Shown here piece after piece: positions 48,416 through 60,002 of a DNA stretch of 64,000 nucleotides. This DNA is from Aliivibrio sifiae. GTDB lineage: Bacteria > Pseudomonadota > Gammaproteobacteria > Enterobacterales > Vibrionaceae. The stretch is taken from assembly GCF_002954715.1 (NCBI RefSeq), contig NZ_MSCP01000001.1, positions 2,245,141-2,309,140 of the forward strand. The letters are read 5' to 3'. A program made the position numbers and the translations under genes. Within the stretch, counting starts at the first letter, position 1; every line of letters starts with the position of its first letter. Below the pieces are notes generated by a model. That model ran no database searches and had not been told where the DNA came from. It saw only the letters and a program-made list of their open reading frames with translations.

Positions 48416-48451
48416 AAAAAAGCCCATTCGTTACTAACGAATGGGCTTTTT
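48416..48451. terminator. Bidirectional terminator between lysC and metH
   Basis: A near-perfect stem AAAAAGCCCATTCG/CGAATGGGCTTTTT (48416-48429 region with 48438-48451) lies 21 bases after the lysC stop and 26 bases beyond the metH stop. The A- and T-runs let it work for both convergent genes. Confidence 0.93.
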
Positions 48452-48477
48452 GTTTTAATGTATTTTATTTAAGAAGA

Positions 48478-51400
48478 CTAGTTTAAGTTTGGACCTAACC
48501 ATTTTTCCGTCTCTAACATATCCCAACCTTTTCTTTCTGCATAACTTTCTGCCTGATCTTTTTGGATCTGAGCTATCGCAAAATAACGAGAATCAGGATG
48601 AGAGAAATACATGCCAGAAACCGAGGCTCCTGGCCACATAGCGTAGCTAGAGGTTAATGACATTCCAATCGCATTTTCAACATCCATTAGCTCCCATAGC
48701 GTTCCTTTTTCTGTGTGTTCAGGACAAGCTGGATAACCAGGTGCAGGGCGAATACCTTGGTATTTTTCACGGATAAGATCATCATTCGACAGGTCTTCAT
48801 CTGGGGAATATCCCCAAATATCTTTACGTACTTCCTTATGCAAATACTCGGCAAAGGCTTCAGCTAAACGGTCAGCAACCGCTTGGATCATAATGGCATT
48901 ATAATCGTCCCCTTTGGCTTTATAGTCATCAGCAAGCTCTCGCTCACCAATGCCACCAGTCACTGCAAAACCACCAATCCAATCGGCTTTTCCGCTTTTT
49001 TTCGGTGCTATATAATCAGACAAACAGTAATTAAAACCTTTTGGTTTCTCTGTTTGTTGGCGTAAATTATGTAGCACTTTCAATACCTCAGTGCGTGATT
49101 CATCGGTATAAACTTCAATATCATCATCAACGCTGTTAGCAGGGAAAAGTGCACACATGCCTCGTGCTTTTAATAGCTTTTCTTTCTCTACACGATCAAG
49201 CAGATCATTCGCGTCTTTATACAAACGCTTCGCTTCTTCACCGACTTCTTCATGATCTAGAATTGCAGGATATTTGCCCATTAAGGACCACGTCATAAAG
49301 AAAGGTGTCCAATCAATATATTGGCGTAACGTCGCAACATCCATATCATCAATAATATGCACTCCCGGCTTTACAGGTGCAGGAGGTATGTAGTTTACCC
49401 AATCAATATCAACTTTATTTGCTCGTGCTCTTACTAAAGAAACAGGTTTTGTTCGTGGTGTTTTACGGCTGTGTTGATCACGCACACGTTCATAATCAAT
49501 ATCTAATTTTTCAACAAATGCAGGTTTCAATTCATTAGAAAGCAATGACGTACAAACCCCAACAGCACGAGAGGCGTTATTAACATAAACCACAGGCTGA
49601 GAATAGTTTTGCTCTATCTTCACCGCTGTATGCGCTTTAGACGTCGTTGCCCCACCAATCAAAAGTGGCAAATCAAAGCCTTGACGCTCCATTTCTTTAG
49701 CCACATGAACCATCTCATCAAGTGATGGTGTAATAAGGCCTGAAAGTCCAATAATATCGACGTTCTCTTCTTTCGCTACTTTTAGTATTTTCTCACAAGA
49801 AACCATCACGCCAAGGTCAATGATTTCATAGTTATTACATTGAAGAACAACCCCAACAATATTCTTGCCGATATCGTGAACGTCACCTTTCACCGTTGCT
49901 AATAAGATTTTGCCATTAGTTGAACCGACATCTTTAGTGGCATTAATAAAAGGTTCTAAATGCGCTACGGCTTGTTTCATCACTCGCGCAGACTTAACCA
50001 CTTGAGGAAGGAACATTTTCCCTTCACCAAATAAATCACCCACGACGTTCATGCCGTCCATTAAAGGACCTTCAATCACTTCAATAGGACGAGAGGCATT
50101 CACTCGAGCCTCTTCAGTATCTTCAACAATGAAATCTGTAATTCCCTTCACTAAAGAATGTTCAAGACGTTTTTCTACCGACCATGTTCTCCATTCTAAA
50201 GCCGATTTATCTTCAACCTTTCCGACCGCTCGTTCTAAATATTCTGTAGCCATATCAAGTAGACGTTCTGTTGAGTCATCACGACGGTTAAGCACTACGT
50301 CTTCTACCGCTTCGCGTAAATCTTCCGGTAAGTTATCGTAAATCTCTAATTGGCCTGCGTTTACGATGCCCATATCCATACCGTTCTTAAAACAGTGATA
50401 TAGGAATACAGCGTGAATCGCTTCACGTACATAGTTGTTGCCACGGAATGAGAATGACACGTTAGATACGCCACCTGAAATCATGGCATAGGGAAGCGTT
50501 CTTTTTATATCAGCAACGGCTTCAATAAAATCAACGGCGTAGTTGTTATGTTCATCGATTCCAGTTGCAACAGCAAAGATGTTAGGGTCAAAAATAATGT
50601 CTTCTGGTGGGAAGCCAATTTCATCCACTAAGATGTTATAGGCATTAGTACATATTTCTATTTTTCGCTCACGCGTATCCGCTTGGCCAACTTCATCAAA
50701 AGCCATCACAATCACAGCTGCACCATAGCGACGGATAAGCTTAGCTTGTTGTAAGAATTTTTCTTTGCCTTCTTTAAGCGATATTGAGTTAACAATACCC
50801 TTTCCTTGAATACATTTTAGACCTGCTTCGATAACTTCCCACTTAGAGGAATCGACCATAACAGGAACTTTAGATATCTCTGGTTCTGAAGCACACAGGT
50901 TTAAGAATTTAACCATACACGCTTCAGCATCAAGCATGCCTTCATCCATGTTGATATCGATGATTTGAGCACCATTTTCTACTTGCTCACGAGCGACACT
51001 TAATGCTTCATCATATAGCTCTTCTTTAATTAACCGTTTAAAACGAGCAGAGCCGGTAACATTGGTTCTCTCACCGACGTTTACAAAAAGAGAGTCTTTC
51101 TCAATAGTTAATGGCTCTAAACCCGATAAACGACAAGCAACAGGAAGTGTCGGTAATTGACGCGGCTTAACACCTTCAACCACTTGTGCCATTTGACGGA
51201 TATGCTCAGGTGTCGTACCACAACAACCACCAATCAAATTTAGGAAACCACTTTCAGCCCATTCCTTTACATGCTCTGCCATTTCTTCTGGAGAGAGATC
51301 GTATTCACCAAAGGCGTTAGGTAAACCGGCGTTAGGGTGTGCAGATACACTGCATTCTGAAATACGAGATAGTTCACTCACATACTCACGTAATTCATCA

Positions 51401-52158
51401 GGCCCCAACGCACAGTTCAAACCAAATGAGATTGGTTTAACATGACGTAATGCGTTATAGAAAGCTTCGGTTGTCTGGCCTGATAAAGTACGTCCTGATG
51501 CATCGGTTATCGTACCAGAAATCATTACTGGTAATATAATACCCATTTCTTCAAAAACAGATTCGACTGCAAAAGAACAGGCTTTGGCATTCAAAGTATC
51601 AAAGATAGTTTCGATAAGAATTAAATCAGAACCACCTTTAATTAAGGCACGAGTTGATTCTGAGTAGGCTTCGACTAATTCATCGAAAGAGACATTTCGA
51701 TAACCAGGGTCATTTACGTCTGGGGAAATCGAACACGTTCGGTTCGTTGGACCTAAAACACCAGCAACATAACGCGGTTTATGAGGCGTTTTTAATGTCC
51801 ACTCATCTGCGACTTCTCTTGCTAATCGCGCCGCTTCAAAATTCATTTCTTCGCTCAAGCTTTCCATGTCGTAGTCAGCCATTGCGATCGTTGTTGAGTT
51901 AAAGGTGTTCGTTTCTAAAATATCAGCACCCGCTTCTAGATAAGCAGAATGAATATCTCTGATAATTTGAGGACGAGAAAGCACTAGAAGGTCATTGTTA
52001 CCTTTTAAATCACAATGCCAATCACTAAAGCGCTCTCCACGATAATCTTGCTCTTCAAACTTATACTCTTGGATCATGGTACCCATACCACCATCTATCA
52101 AAAGTATACGTTCTAAAAGTTGTTTTTCTATTTGAGTTTTCTTATTGCTTCCTGCCAC
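48478..52158 (-). CDS. metH: Cobalamin-dependent methionine synthase
   Basis: A 1226-residue four-module enzyme (E. coli 1227). Homocysteine module starts [12 protein letters not shown] and has the zinc-ligand [10 protein letters not shown]. Folate module has [11 protein letters not shown] and [10 protein letters not shown]12 module has the [12 protein letters not shown] cobalamin-His motif. The C-terminal S-adenosylmethionine activation domain ends the protein. The start is GTG (52158-52156), with GAGG seven bases upstream; an upstream in-frame stop rules out a longer start. It makes methionine from homocysteine with methyl-tetrahydrofolate. Confidence 0.98.
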   Translation of the reverse strand: MAGSNKKTQIEKQLLERILLIDGGMGTMIQEYKFEEQDYRGERFSDWHCDLKGNNDLLVLSRPQIIRDIHSAYLEAGADILETNTFNSTTIAMADYDMESLSEEMNFEAARLAREVADEWTLKTPHKPRYVAGVLGPTNRTCSISPDVNDPGYRNVSFDELVEAYSESTRALIKGGSDLILIETIFDTLNAKACSFAVESVFEEMGIILPVMISGTITDASGRTLSGQTTEAFYNALRHVKPISFGLNCALGPDELREYVSELSRISECSVSAHPNAGLPNAFGEYDLSPEEMAEHVKEWAESGFLNLIGGCCGTTPEHIRQMAQVVEGVKPRQLPTLPVACRLSGLEPLTIEKDSLFVNVGERTNVTGSARFKRLIKEELYDEALSVAREQVENGAQIIDINMDEGMLDAEACMVKFLNLCASEPEISKVPVMVDSSKWEVIEAGLKCIQGKGIVNSISLKEGKEKFLQQAKLIRRYGAAVIVMAFDEVGQADTRERKIEICTNAYNILVDEIGFPPEDIIFDPNIFAVATGIDEHNNYAVDFIEAVADIKRTLPYAMISGGVSNVSFSFRGNNYVREAIHAVFLYHCFKNGMDMGIVNAGQLEIYDNLPEDLREAVEDVVLNRRDDSTERLLDMATEYLERAVGKVEDKSALEWRTWSVEKRLEHSLVKGITDFIVEDTEEARVNASRPIEVIEGPLMDGMNVVGDLFGEGKMFLPQVVKSARVMKQAVAHLEPFINATKDVGSTNGKILLATVKGDVHDIGKNIVGVVLQCNNYEIIDLGVMVSCEKILKVAKEENVDIIGLSGLITPSLDEMVHVAKEMERQGFDLPLLIGGATTSKAHTAVKIEQNYSQPVVYVNNASRAVGVCTSLLSNELKPAFVEKLDIDYERVRDQHSRKTPRTKPVSLVRARANKVDIDWVNYIPPAPVKPGVHIIDDMDVATLRQYIDWTPFFMTWSLMGKYPAILDHEEVGEEAKRLYKDANDLLDRVEKEKLLKARGMCALFPANSVDDDIEVYTDESRTEVLKVLHNLRQQTEKPKGFNYCLSDYIAPKKSGKADWIGGFAVTGGIGERELADDYKAKGDDYNAIMIQAVADRLAEAFAEYLHKEVRKDIWGYSPDEDLSNDDLIREKYQGIRPAPGYPACPEHTEKGTLWELMDVENAIGMSLTSSYAMWPGASVSGMYFSHPDSRYFAIAQIQKDQAESYAERKGWDMLETEKWLGPNLN

Positions 52159-52211
52159 GGTACTGCCTCATCCATAATACTTTTCTGTTACAATCCTATC
52201 ACACATCTAAT

Positions 52212-52227
52212 AGAAATCTAGACGTCC
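52212..52227. promoter_or_regulatory. Tandem MetJ-box candidate upstream of metH
   Basis: Two adjacent 8-base units, AGAAATCT (52212-52219) and AGACGTCC (52220-52227), match the MetJ consensus AGACGTCT at 6 and 7 of 8 positions. MetJ binds tandem boxes of exactly this spacing. The site lies 54 bases before the metH start, where a repressor could act. The divergent antiporter gene starts at 52340, so metH is the natural target. Confidence 0.6.
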
Positions 52228-52339
52228 AAAATGGTTTTATTTTCACAAATTCGAAATAAAGTTTGATATTTATCAATTTGAGTGGAAAATGACCTCTATC
52301 ACATTTTGTTACACAAATAACATATATAGAGGTTAAACA

Positions 52340-53608
52340 ATGTCCGTATATAACACACTCTGTTTTCTTGCAGCTGCTGCTATGTTAATTGCATTTTTTA
52401 ATAGCAAAATAGGAAAAATGCAAACAACCATAGCAATCACTGCAGGCTCAATGATGCTGTCACTAGGGATAATTGTTGCCGGTCATAATGGTTGGTTTCA
52501 TCTTAGAGAGATTGCGACCGAAACCCTGACAGATATAAATTTCGAAGATTTTCTATTAAAAGGAATATTAGGTTTCTTACTGTTTGCTGGTGGTTTAGGG
52601 ATCAAATTACAAAACCTCAAAGATCAGAAGTGGGAAATTACCGTACTTGCTTTAGGCGCGACCTTATTCTCTACTTTCTTTATAGGTTTTGCCCTATGGG
52701 GAATATGTAACTTAATTGGCATCAATTTCGACTTAATCTACTGCCTATTATTTGGTGCTCTTATCTCACCAACCGATCCAATTGCTGTTCTTGCGATTGT
52801 GAAAAAATTAAATGCACCACAACGTATCTCAACTCAAATTGAAGGTGAATCACTGTTCAATGATGGTTTTGGCTTGGTTATTTTTGTTACTCTATTTACC
52901 ATTGCTTTCGGCTCAGAAACACCAACGGTTGGCAGCGTTAGCGCACTCTTTTTGCAAGAAGCAATCGGTGGCATCATTTATGGTTTAGTTTTAGGTCTGA
53001 TTTTCCATTACTTAATCAGCTCAACCAATGACCACTCAATGGAGCTATTATTAACAATTGGTATTCCAACCTCTGGCTATGCATTTGCTGAAATACTTCA
53101 TGTTTCAGGCCCATTAGCGATGGTGGTATCAGGAATCATGATTGGTAACTGGACTCGCTATATTGGCTTTTCAAAAGAGAGTGAAGATCATTTAGATCAC
53201 TTCTGGGAATTAGTTGATGAGTTTTTAAATGGCGTGTTATTTCTTCTTATTGGTATGTCTATGCTGCTGTTCCAGTTCCACCAAGAAGATTGGATCTTAA
53301 TGGCAATATCTATTCCATTGGTACTAGCAAGTCGCTATTTAAGTGTTTTCATTTCATACATTGGTTTTAAGCGTTTCAGAACCTATAACCCACTATCAGT
53401 TAATATTTTAACGTGGGGCGGTCTTCGTGGAGGCTTAGCTCTGGCAATGGCTTTGGCGATTCCATCTGGTATTTTAGTTATCCCAGATAAAAACATTGAT
53501 GTACGAGAAATTATATTGGTGATGACTTACTCTGTTGTTGTTTTCTCTATTCTTGTTCAAGGCTCAACAATTACGAACATGATTGAAAAAGCAAAAAAAC
53601 TAGAATGA
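52340..53608 (+). CDS. CPA1-family Na+(K+)/H+ antiporter
   Basis: A 422-residue membrane protein with about 12-13 helices. Conserved CPA1 motifs are visible: ALISPTDPIAVLAIVKK (the cation-binding Asp), IEGESLFNDGFGLVIF (the Asn-Asp pair), and TWGGLRGGLALAMALAIP. There is no C-terminal nucleotide-binding domain. It exchanges sodium or potassium for protons across the inner membrane. AGAGG lies 12 bases before the ATG. The gene is divergent from metH and convergent with hldE. Confidence 0.93.
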   Translation: MSVYNTLCFLAAAAMLIAFFNSKIGKMQTTIAITAGSMMLSLGIIVAGHNGWFHLREIATETLTDINFEDFLLKGILGFLLFAGGLGIKLQNLKDQKWEITVLALGATLFSTFFIGFALWGICNLIGINFDLIYCLLFGALISPTDPIAVLAIVKKLNAPQRISTQIEGESLFNDGFGLVIFVTLFTIAFGSETPTVGSVSALFLQEAIGGIIYGLVLGLIFHYLISSTNDHSMELLLTIGIPTSGYAFAEILHVSGPLAMVVSGIMIGNWTRYIGFSKESEDHLDHFWELVDEFLNGVLFLLIGMSMLLFQFHQEDWILMAISIPLVLASRYLSVFISYIGFKRFRTYNPLSVNILTWGGLRGGLALAMALAIPSGILVIPDKNIDVREIILVMTYSVVVFSILVQGSTITNMIEKAKKLE

Positions 53609-53636
53609 TACTTAGTTAACTTTCTATAAACCTTAT

Positions 53637-53680
53637 AAAAAAGCCCCATTATCCAGCTAGATAATGGGGCTTTTATTTTT
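53637..53680. terminator. Bidirectional terminator between the antiporter gene and hldE
   Basis: A 14-base stem AAAAGCCCCATTAT/ATAATGGGGCTTTT (53639-53652 with 53661-53674) has A on the left and T on the right, and an 8-base loop. It lies between convergent genes. Confidence 0.93.
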
Positions 53681-53711
53681 AACGTTTTAAAGATTTATGA
53701 GCAGAGAAGAA

Positions 53712-55142
53712 TTAACCTCTACCGCCTTTAATCGCTTCAATGATGCCAGTTGTTGAACAACCATCTTCAAAGTTCAATACTTTAACTTCACCACCGGCTG
53801 CAATGACTTCTGCACCACCAGCAATATCTTCAATCACATAATCACCACCTTTTACTAGCGTGGTTGGCAATACTTCTGAGATTAAACGTTGTGGCGTATC
53901 TTCAGAAAAAGGAACAACCCAATCAACCGCACCTAAGCCAGCCAATACTGCCATACGACGATCCGTAGGATTAATTGGACGACCAGGGCCTTTCAGGCGT
54001 TGTACTGATTCATTCGTATTTACCGCAACAATTAGGCGATCACCCAACTCTGCTGCATGATTTAAGTAAGACACATGACCCGCATGGAGAATGTCAAAAC
54101 ACCCATTAGTCATAACGACTTTTTCACCACGTTCACGCGCTTGTTTTACCGCGCTGATCAGCTGTTCTTCACCAATAATACCAAAACCAGAATCTTGGCT
54201 ACCGTGAATCGCTTCTGCCAATTCAATCGTTGATAGCGTTGATGTACCAAGTTTACCAACCACAACACCAGCAGCGGCATTTGCTAAAGCACATGCTTCA
54301 TCAAGCGGTTTACCTGTTGATACCGATGCTGCCAGTACAGAAATTACCGTATCACCGGCACCAGTTACATCAAATACTTCACGAGCAAGTGTTGGTAAGT
54401 GCAGTGGTTCCATATCGCGACGAAGCAATGTCATGCCATGTTCACTACGAGTAACAAGCAAAGCTTCAAAATCAAATTCTTCAATGATTTGTTGGCCTTT
54501 CACTACCAAGTCATCTTCATCTTTTACTTTGCCAACAACCGTTTCAAACTCAAGCATGTTTGGTGTTAATAACGTCGCACCACGGTAACGCTCAAAATCC
54601 GCACCTTTAGGATCAATGAATACAGGAACATTTACTTTTCGAGCTTCTTGAATCATTAATTGTACGTGCTCTAATGCGCCTTTTGCGTAATCAGATAATA
54701 CAACGGCTTTTACTTTGGATAAGGTCGCCTGCATACGGCTGATCAGTGGCTCAGCAGGAACATCATGGAAGCTTTCCTCAAAATCCAAACGAATAAGCTG
54801 TTGGCCACGGCTCATAACGCGTAATTTAGTAATTGTTGGAAACTCAGGAAGAGTAACAAAATCACAATGCACTTTTAATGAGGCTAATGTTGCACCTAAC
54901 GCTTTTGCTGGCTCATCATCACCCACTAAACCAACTAGGTGAGCATCTCCACCTAATGCGGCAATATTCATTGCAACGTTGGCAGCACCACCTGGACGCT
55001 CTTCAATATTATTAACCTTAACTACTGGAACTGGAGCTTCAGGTGAAATACGAGTCGTTGGCCCACCCCAATAACGGTCAAGCATTACATCACCAATGAT
55101 CAATACACCAGACTGATCATAGTTAGGAAGTGTCGGTTTCAT
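53712..55142 (-). CDS. hldE: Bifunctional heptose-7-phosphate kinase / heptose-1-phosphate adenylyltransferase
   Basis: A 476-residue two-domain enzyme (477 in E. coli). The N-terminal ribokinase-like domain has [18 protein letters not shown] and the catalytic [15 protein letters not shown]. The C-terminal nucleotidyltransferase has [16 protein letters not shown] and [18 protein letters not shown]. It makes ADP-D-glycero-beta-D-manno-heptose for the lipopolysaccharide core, and its intermediate is a host immune signal. It lies 139 bases downstream of glnE, the same neighbour as in E. coli. Confidence 0.97.
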   Translation of the reverse strand: MKPTLPNYDQSGVLIIGDVMLDRYWGGPTTRISPEAPVPVVKVNNIEERPGGAANVAMNIAALGGDAHLVGLVGDDEPAKALGATLASLKVHCDFVTLPEFPTITKLRVMSRGQQLIRLDFEESFHDVPAEPLISRMQATLSKVKAVVLSDYAKGALEHVQLMIQEARKVNVPVFIDPKGADFERYRGATLLTPNMLEFETVVGKVKDEDDLVVKGQQIIEEFDFEALLVTRSEHGMTLLRRDMEPLHLPTLAREVFDVTGAGDTVISVLAASVSTGKPLDEACALANAAAGVVVGKLGTSTLSTIELAEAIHGSQDSGFGIIGEEQLISAVKQARERGEKVVMTNGCFDILHAGHVSYLNHAAELGDRLIVAVNTNESVQRLKGPGRPINPTDRRMAVLAGLGAVDWVVPFSEDTPQRLISEVLPTTLVKGGDYVIEDIAGGAEVIAAGGEVKVLNFEDGCSTTGIIEAIKGGRG

Positions 55143-55281
55143 TCTTTTCTCCGGGCAATAAACAGCAAACTATCCACCATTATCGGTTCGAGCTATTTAT
55201 AAAAATCATCTGTTATAAATGGTAGCATTTACGCAAGTTCTACGCCAACTTAGTAATAATAAACGAAGAGTTAAGTAATGC

Positions 55282-58143
55282 TTACTCAACAAACCAATTA
55301 TTCCAAGCATTTACTACCGTTTCTCTTTCTTGATTAAAGCTATTTTCATCAACATCAGCATCAAAGCCTAATAAATTTCGGTGATGAATTTCATTTCGCA
55401 TTACACAATAAGCATGGATCAACAATTGAGATAATTCGTCATCCATTACGCCTTGTTGTGCAAAACTTTCAAAGATGCGTACATTATCAGACCAACGAGT
55501 TAACTTAGGAGCTTGATGGCTGTGATTTAGCACTAAATATTGTGCTAAAAACTCAATATCAGTAATACCACCGATATCTTGTTTAAGCATAAAACGTCCA
55601 GCCTTCTTCCCTCCTAAATGATCTCGCATCTTTTCTCGCATTTCAGCGACATCTTTCTGCAGTGCCTTCTCATCTCGAGGTAAACAAAGAATATCATGGC
55701 GTGTTTTATTAAATGCCTCTTGTAATAAACGGTCGCCATAAATCATTCGTGCACGGACTAAAGCTTGATGCTCCCATGTCCATGCATCATCTCGTTGGTA
55801 TTCATCAAATGCTTCGCTAGTACTGACCAATAAACCCGACGCTCCCGATGGACGTAAACGGGTATCAACTTCATACAAAATACCTGACGGCGTTCGCACT
55901 GAAAATATATGAATAATGCGTTGCGCTAAACGTAAATAAAACTGGCGACCATCAATCTCTTTTTTACCATTGGTATAAATATTGGCATCGCAATCGTGCA
56001 TAAAGACAATATCAAGATCGGAATTATAGCCCAACTCCCACCCACCAACTTTACCATAACCTATAACGGCAAAACCTTTACTATCTCGCCCTTCAAGGTG
56101 TGTCGGTTCACCAAATTTTTCAGTGACTTGTAACCAAGCTTGGTTTACTACCGCTTCAACGATGGCTTCTGATAAATACGTTAAGTGATCACTTACTTTC
56201 ATAAGCGATAACCCACCAGCGATATCCGAGGCTGCAATTCTTAGCAAACACACTTGCTTAAACTGACGCAATGCCTCCATTTGCTGCTCCATGTCATCTT
56301 CAGGAATGCGAGCAAGAAACTCATGTAGCTCTACTTTATACTGACTTAATTCAATAGGGTTATAGAGTTGGTTTATATCCAATAGTTCATCAAGAAGAAT
56401 TGGGTAACGAGTTAACTGTTCTGCAACCATTGGGCTTGCTGCACACAAGCGAACCAGATGTTGTAATGCTCCGCTATGCTCATCAAGAAGCTCTAGGTAA
56501 GTAGTTCGAGTTGCAATCGCTTGAATAAGTTTGGTAATACGAGGTAAGGTATCACTAGCATCTTCTCGACTGATCACCACACTAAACAACTTTGGCATCA
56601 GATTAGTAATCGCTTCTCGACCTCTTGGACCAAGGGTTTTCTTTTTCAACTCGCCTTTAAACTCAATAATATGTTGAGTTAACGATTCAGCTTGTTCTGG
56701 GTTGAGTTCTTGTAATATATGCTCAAGTACATCTTGGTTATGTGCCATATCCCATAACTCAATATACGCTTTACCAACACTACTCTCTGATTCCTCTTCT
56801 TCATGGCCAATTAAGTCTTCAAATACGGCATGAATCGTATTCATATGGTGCTCTATTTCAGAGTACAACTCAGCCCAATGTTGCATTCCCATAGCAAAAG
56901 CAAGACGAGTTTGGTCGCGATCATCCATTGGTAAGGTTTGAGTTTGTTGGTCTCCAATCGCTTGTAATAAATTCTCTAAACGACGTAAAAAGCAATAACC
57001 GTTGGTGAGGTCATCAATTTCTTGAACAGATAATTGCCCTAGTTCTTTAATCGCTATTAATGTTTCTAATAATCCTCGACCTCGTAAAGAAGGCTCTCTA
57101 CCACCGCGAATTAATTGGAATACTTGAGCAATAAACTCAACTTCTCGAATACCACCAGCGCCAAGTTTTATATTGTCATGTAAACCACGGCGGCGAACCT
57201 CTGTTGTTATCATTGATTTCATTCGACGTAGTGCTTGAATGGCACCAAAATCAATATAACGACGGAAAACGAATGGGCGTAACATTTGACGCAATTCTTG
57301 GTAATGACTGTACGTTTCTTTTCCCATCACTCGCGCTTTGATCATCGCGTAACGTTCCCAATCACGCCCTTGTTCTTGATAATAATCTTCAAGTGCAGCG
57401 TAACTCATCACTAATGGTCCACTTTCACCAAAAGGACGTAAACGCAAATCAACTCGATAACAGAAACCATCAACCGTCGTTTGATCTAACACTTTAATTA
57501 GTTTTTGACCTAAGCGTGTAAAGAATTGAGCATTCGCAATACTTCGACGAGCGCCTTCTGTCTCGCCATTTTCGGGATAAGTAAAAATCAAATCGATATC
57601 AGATGAGAAGTTCAACTCTCCGCCACCTAGTTTACCCATACCAATAATGAGCATCGGCTGCTCTTCACCTTGCGCATTTATTGGTATTCCCCAATCAATA
57701 CATGCTTGCTTGTAAAGCCATTGGTAAGATTCAACTATTAGTGCTTCTGCGAGTAAGGAAAGGTGAGAAAGACTGATTTCTAAAGACCAATTATTGTCAG
57801 CGGAATGAGTATAAGTAAAATCGCGCCATGCTATATAAGCCATTTCACGTCGGCGGAAATAACGTAGCTCTCTCATTAATCCATGTTCATCAGTACAGGA
57901 CGACAGTATTGCCTGTAATCGAGAGCGGTATTGCTCACTTCTGTCTGCTGCTTTAAACATTGATGGAAAATGCTGACACAGGAATTCATCTTTTTGAAAG
58001 CATTCGTGTAAAAAGTCACTACAGCCAAGAGCAATAAGTAATTGCTGCTGATACAGTTCAGGCCAATTTTGAACATGAGAAAGATGAGTCAACTCTTGCT
58101 GACGACGCTCAGCAAGAGTTTGTAATGATGATGGCAAAGACAT
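55282..58143 (-). CDS. glnE: Glutamine synthetase adenylyltransferase/adenylyl-removase
   Basis: I chose the ATG at 58143 (MSLPSSLQTLAERRQQEL), giving 953 residues (E. coli 946). A start 30 codons further up lies in the terminator of the next gene and is unlikely. Two nucleotidyltransferase domains are seen: GMGKLGGGELNFSSDIDLIF (about residue 180, adenylyl-removing) and GYGKVGGWELGYNSDLDIVF (about residue 680, adenylylating). It tunes glutamine synthetase according to nitrogen through PII. It is upstream of hldE. Confidence 0.97.
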   Translation of the reverse strand: MSLPSSLQTLAERRQQELTHLSHVQNWPELYQQQLLIALGCSDFLHECFQKDEFLCQHFPSMFKAADRSEQYRSRLQAILSSCTDEHGLMRELRYFRRREMAYIAWRDFTYTHSADNNWSLEISLSHLSLLAEALIVESYQWLYKQACIDWGIPINAQGEEQPMLIIGMGKLGGGELNFSSDIDLIFTYPENGETEGARRSIANAQFFTRLGQKLIKVLDQTTVDGFCYRVDLRLRPFGESGPLVMSYAALEDYYQEQGRDWERYAMIKARVMGKETYSHYQELRQMLRPFVFRRYIDFGAIQALRRMKSMITTEVRRRGLHDNIKLGAGGIREVEFIAQVFQLIRGGREPSLRGRGLLETLIAIKELGQLSVQEIDDLTNGYCFLRRLENLLQAIGDQQTQTLPMDDRDQTRLAFAMGMQHWAELYSEIEHHMNTIHAVFEDLIGHEEEESESSVGKAYIELWDMAHNQDVLEHILQELNPEQAESLTQHIIEFKGELKKKTLGPRGREAITNLMPKLFSVVISREDASDTLPRITKLIQAIATRTTYLELLDEHSGALQHLVRLCAASPMVAEQLTRYPILLDELLDINQLYNPIELSQYKVELHEFLARIPEDDMEQQMEALRQFKQVCLLRIAASDIAGGLSLMKVSDHLTYLSEAIVEAVVNQAWLQVTEKFGEPTHLEGRDSKGFAVIGYGKVGGWELGYNSDLDIVFMHDCDANIYTNGKKEIDGRQFYLRLAQRIIHIFSVRTPSGILYEVDTRLRPSGASGLLVSTSEAFDEYQRDDAWTWEHQALVRARMIYGDRLLQEAFNKTRHDILCLPRDEKALQKDVAEMREKMRDHLGGKKAGRFMLKQDIGGITDIEFLAQYLVLNHSHQAPKLTRWSDNVRIFESFAQQGVMDDELSQLLIHAYCVMRNEIHHRNLLGFDADVDENSFNQERETVVNAWNNWFVE

Positions 58144-58230
58144 GATATTCCTTATCGAAATTTCCATAACGTTAGTTAATACAGCATAACGGATAAAATA
58201 ATGGTGCCAAACTTTATTATTAGCCGCAAA

Positions 58231-58259
58231 CAAAAACGCCTACAACTGAGTGTAGGCGT
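58231..58259 (-). terminator. Terminator after the chemoreceptor gene
   Basis: Stem ACGCCTACA/TGTAGGCGT (58236-58244 with 58251-58259) is followed on the minus strand by TTTTTG. It is 21 bases after the chemoreceptor stop and about 90 bases before the glnE start, so it separates the two genes. Confidence 0.92.
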
Positions 58260-58279
58260 CAGGAAATAAAACCAATGCG

Positions 58280-59881
58280 TTAGATCTTAAATACTTTCAT
58301 TTTTTCTTCTAATTCTTCCGCATTTTTTTGTATCTCTTCAGAAGTCTCTGTTAGCTCTGTCATGACAACCACAGAAGCGTCAACCAGCTCTCGAACATTC
58401 GTCAGGTTTTGATCCATTTCTTCCGCAACGCTGCTTTGCTGTTCTGCCGCACTTGCGATTTGGAAGTTCATTTCATTAATACTACTAACTTGGCTCACAA
58501 TACTGTTTAACTCTGTACCAGCGTTAGTCACTAACTCAACACCTTCAGCCGCTTCAACAACACTCTTCTCCATTAGCTCAACCGCTTGATTTGCACTATT
58601 TTGAAGTTGAGTGATCATATCTTGAATTTCAACCGTGGCACCTTGTGTACTTTGCGCTAGGTTTCTAACTTCATCTGCAACCACAGCAAAACCACGTCCA
58701 GCATCCCCAGCTCGTGCAGCTTCAATTGCCGCATTTAATGCCAATAAATTCGTCTGCTCTGAAATACCACGAATCGTTTCAACCACTGAGCTAATAGACA
58801 TAACACGCTCTTCAACCTGATTAACCACCTCAGCAGAAGCGGCAATGTCACCAGATAGCGCTTGAATTTTAACGATCGTACCTTCTACAAACTGTTGCCC
58901 GACTTTTGCTTGCTCTTGAGCTTGCTCTGTACCAGCCGATGCATTACGTGCATTTTCTGCCACATTTTGTACCGTTGAACTCATTTCACTCATCGCCGTA
59001 GCAAGTTGATCTATTTCAGCAAACTCTTCTTGAGCAGCTTCTTTTGTTCCTTCCATACTGATCGTCATGATCTCTGTTAGGCTAGATAACTCTTGGGAAG
59101 CCGCCAATTGAGTTTCAACGACTGATTTAAGTTGTAAACGGGTTTTATTTAACTCTCTTGCTAAATCACCAAATTCATCTTTACAGTTCATTTCTACCGG
59201 TTCAGATAAATTTTGGGCTGCAATTTCTTTCATTGATGCATTTAAGTAGCGCATTTGACGTAACATAATACTTGAAGCACCAAGAAGAATAACCATAAAA
59301 GCAACGATCATGACTATCGTTTGCCAAATAACTTGGAAAAGATAATCTTGATAATATACCTCAGCACTCTCTGATGTTTGAGAAGCCACCACTACCCAAT
59401 TATGGCTAGGCACTTTTACTGCAAATTCATAACGACTGTGATCATTAAGAGAATACGCTTTTTGAGAAGAAAGCCCCTGAAGCACCTCTTTTAATGAACG
59501 CCCCTCATCTAATGAAGACGAAAGAGAAGAAAGTGACTTCACCGATTGATGACCAAACACTTTGCCGCTATCACGATCTATCACATAAACATAATTACCT
59601 TTAGCCAATGCATTAGATTGAATACTAATTGCCTCACTAGCGAGTTCTTTACCGTTTGGCTTATTACTTAAAATGCTATCAACTAACTCAGCGCTGGCAA
59701 TAGCTGACTCTTTGGCTTGCTCTTTTTGAATAGTAATTACTGCTTGGTAAAAAGTATTTGCGTCCCATAACTGTTTTGACACCAACAAAACCGTACTAAA
59801 TACCATTAACATGACCAGCTTTGGCACTAACTTAATATCAGTGACCAGCCTTTCCCATGGCTTAAAAGCTATTGTTAACAT
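58280..59881 (-). CDS. Methyl-accepting chemotaxis protein
   Basis: A 533-residue chemoreceptor: helix 1 (about residues 20-40), a periplasmic sensor of about 145 residues ([18 protein letters not shown] near its end, like a Cache domain), helix 2 (about 190-210), HAMP, then the signalling domain with the hairpin-tip motif [20 protein letters not shown]. There is no CheR/CheB-binding pentapeptide at the end (EEKMKVFKI), so adaptation may depend on other receptors. The ligand is unknown. It is a solitary gene between glnE and the channel gene. Confidence 0.95.
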   Translation of the reverse strand: MLTIAFKPWERLVTDIKLVPKLVMLMVFSTVLLVSKQLWDANTFYQAVITIQKEQAKESAIASAELVDSILSNKPNGKELASEAISIQSNALAKGNYVYVIDRDSGKVFGHQSVKSLSSLSSSLDEGRSLKEVLQGLSSQKAYSLNDHSRYEFAVKVPSHNWVVVASQTSESAEVYYQDYLFQVIWQTIVMIVAFMVILLGASSIMLRQMRYLNASMKEIAAQNLSEPVEMNCKDEFGDLARELNKTRLQLKSVVETQLAASQELSSLTEIMTISMEGTKEAAQEEFAEIDQLATAMSEMSSTVQNVAENARNASAGTEQAQEQAKVGQQFVEGTIVKIQALSGDIAASAEVVNQVEERVMSISSVVETIRGISEQTNLLALNAAIEAARAGDAGRGFAVVADEVRNLAQSTQGATVEIQDMITQLQNSANQAVELMEKSVVEAAEGVELVTNAGTELNSIVSQVSSINEMNFQIASAAEQQSSVAEEMDQNLTNVRELVDASVVVMTELTETSEEIQKNAEELEEKMKVFKI

Positions 59882-60002
59882 TCTCTTCCCTCACTACCTT
59901 TCGGAATCAATTTTTTTAGTGCATGATGAAAACGTATAACGCTTATCATCATGCAAACACATATTTCTATTTTATATCGACAGACAGACATAAGTAATTA
60001 AC
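59882..60002. promoter_or_regulatory. Divergent chemoreceptor / potassium-channel upstream region
   Basis: A 121-base gap between divergent genes. A weak inverted repeat (GCATGATGA and TCATCATGC near 59922-59956) could be an operator or a hairpin. No clear promoter pair is seen. Confidence 0.35.
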
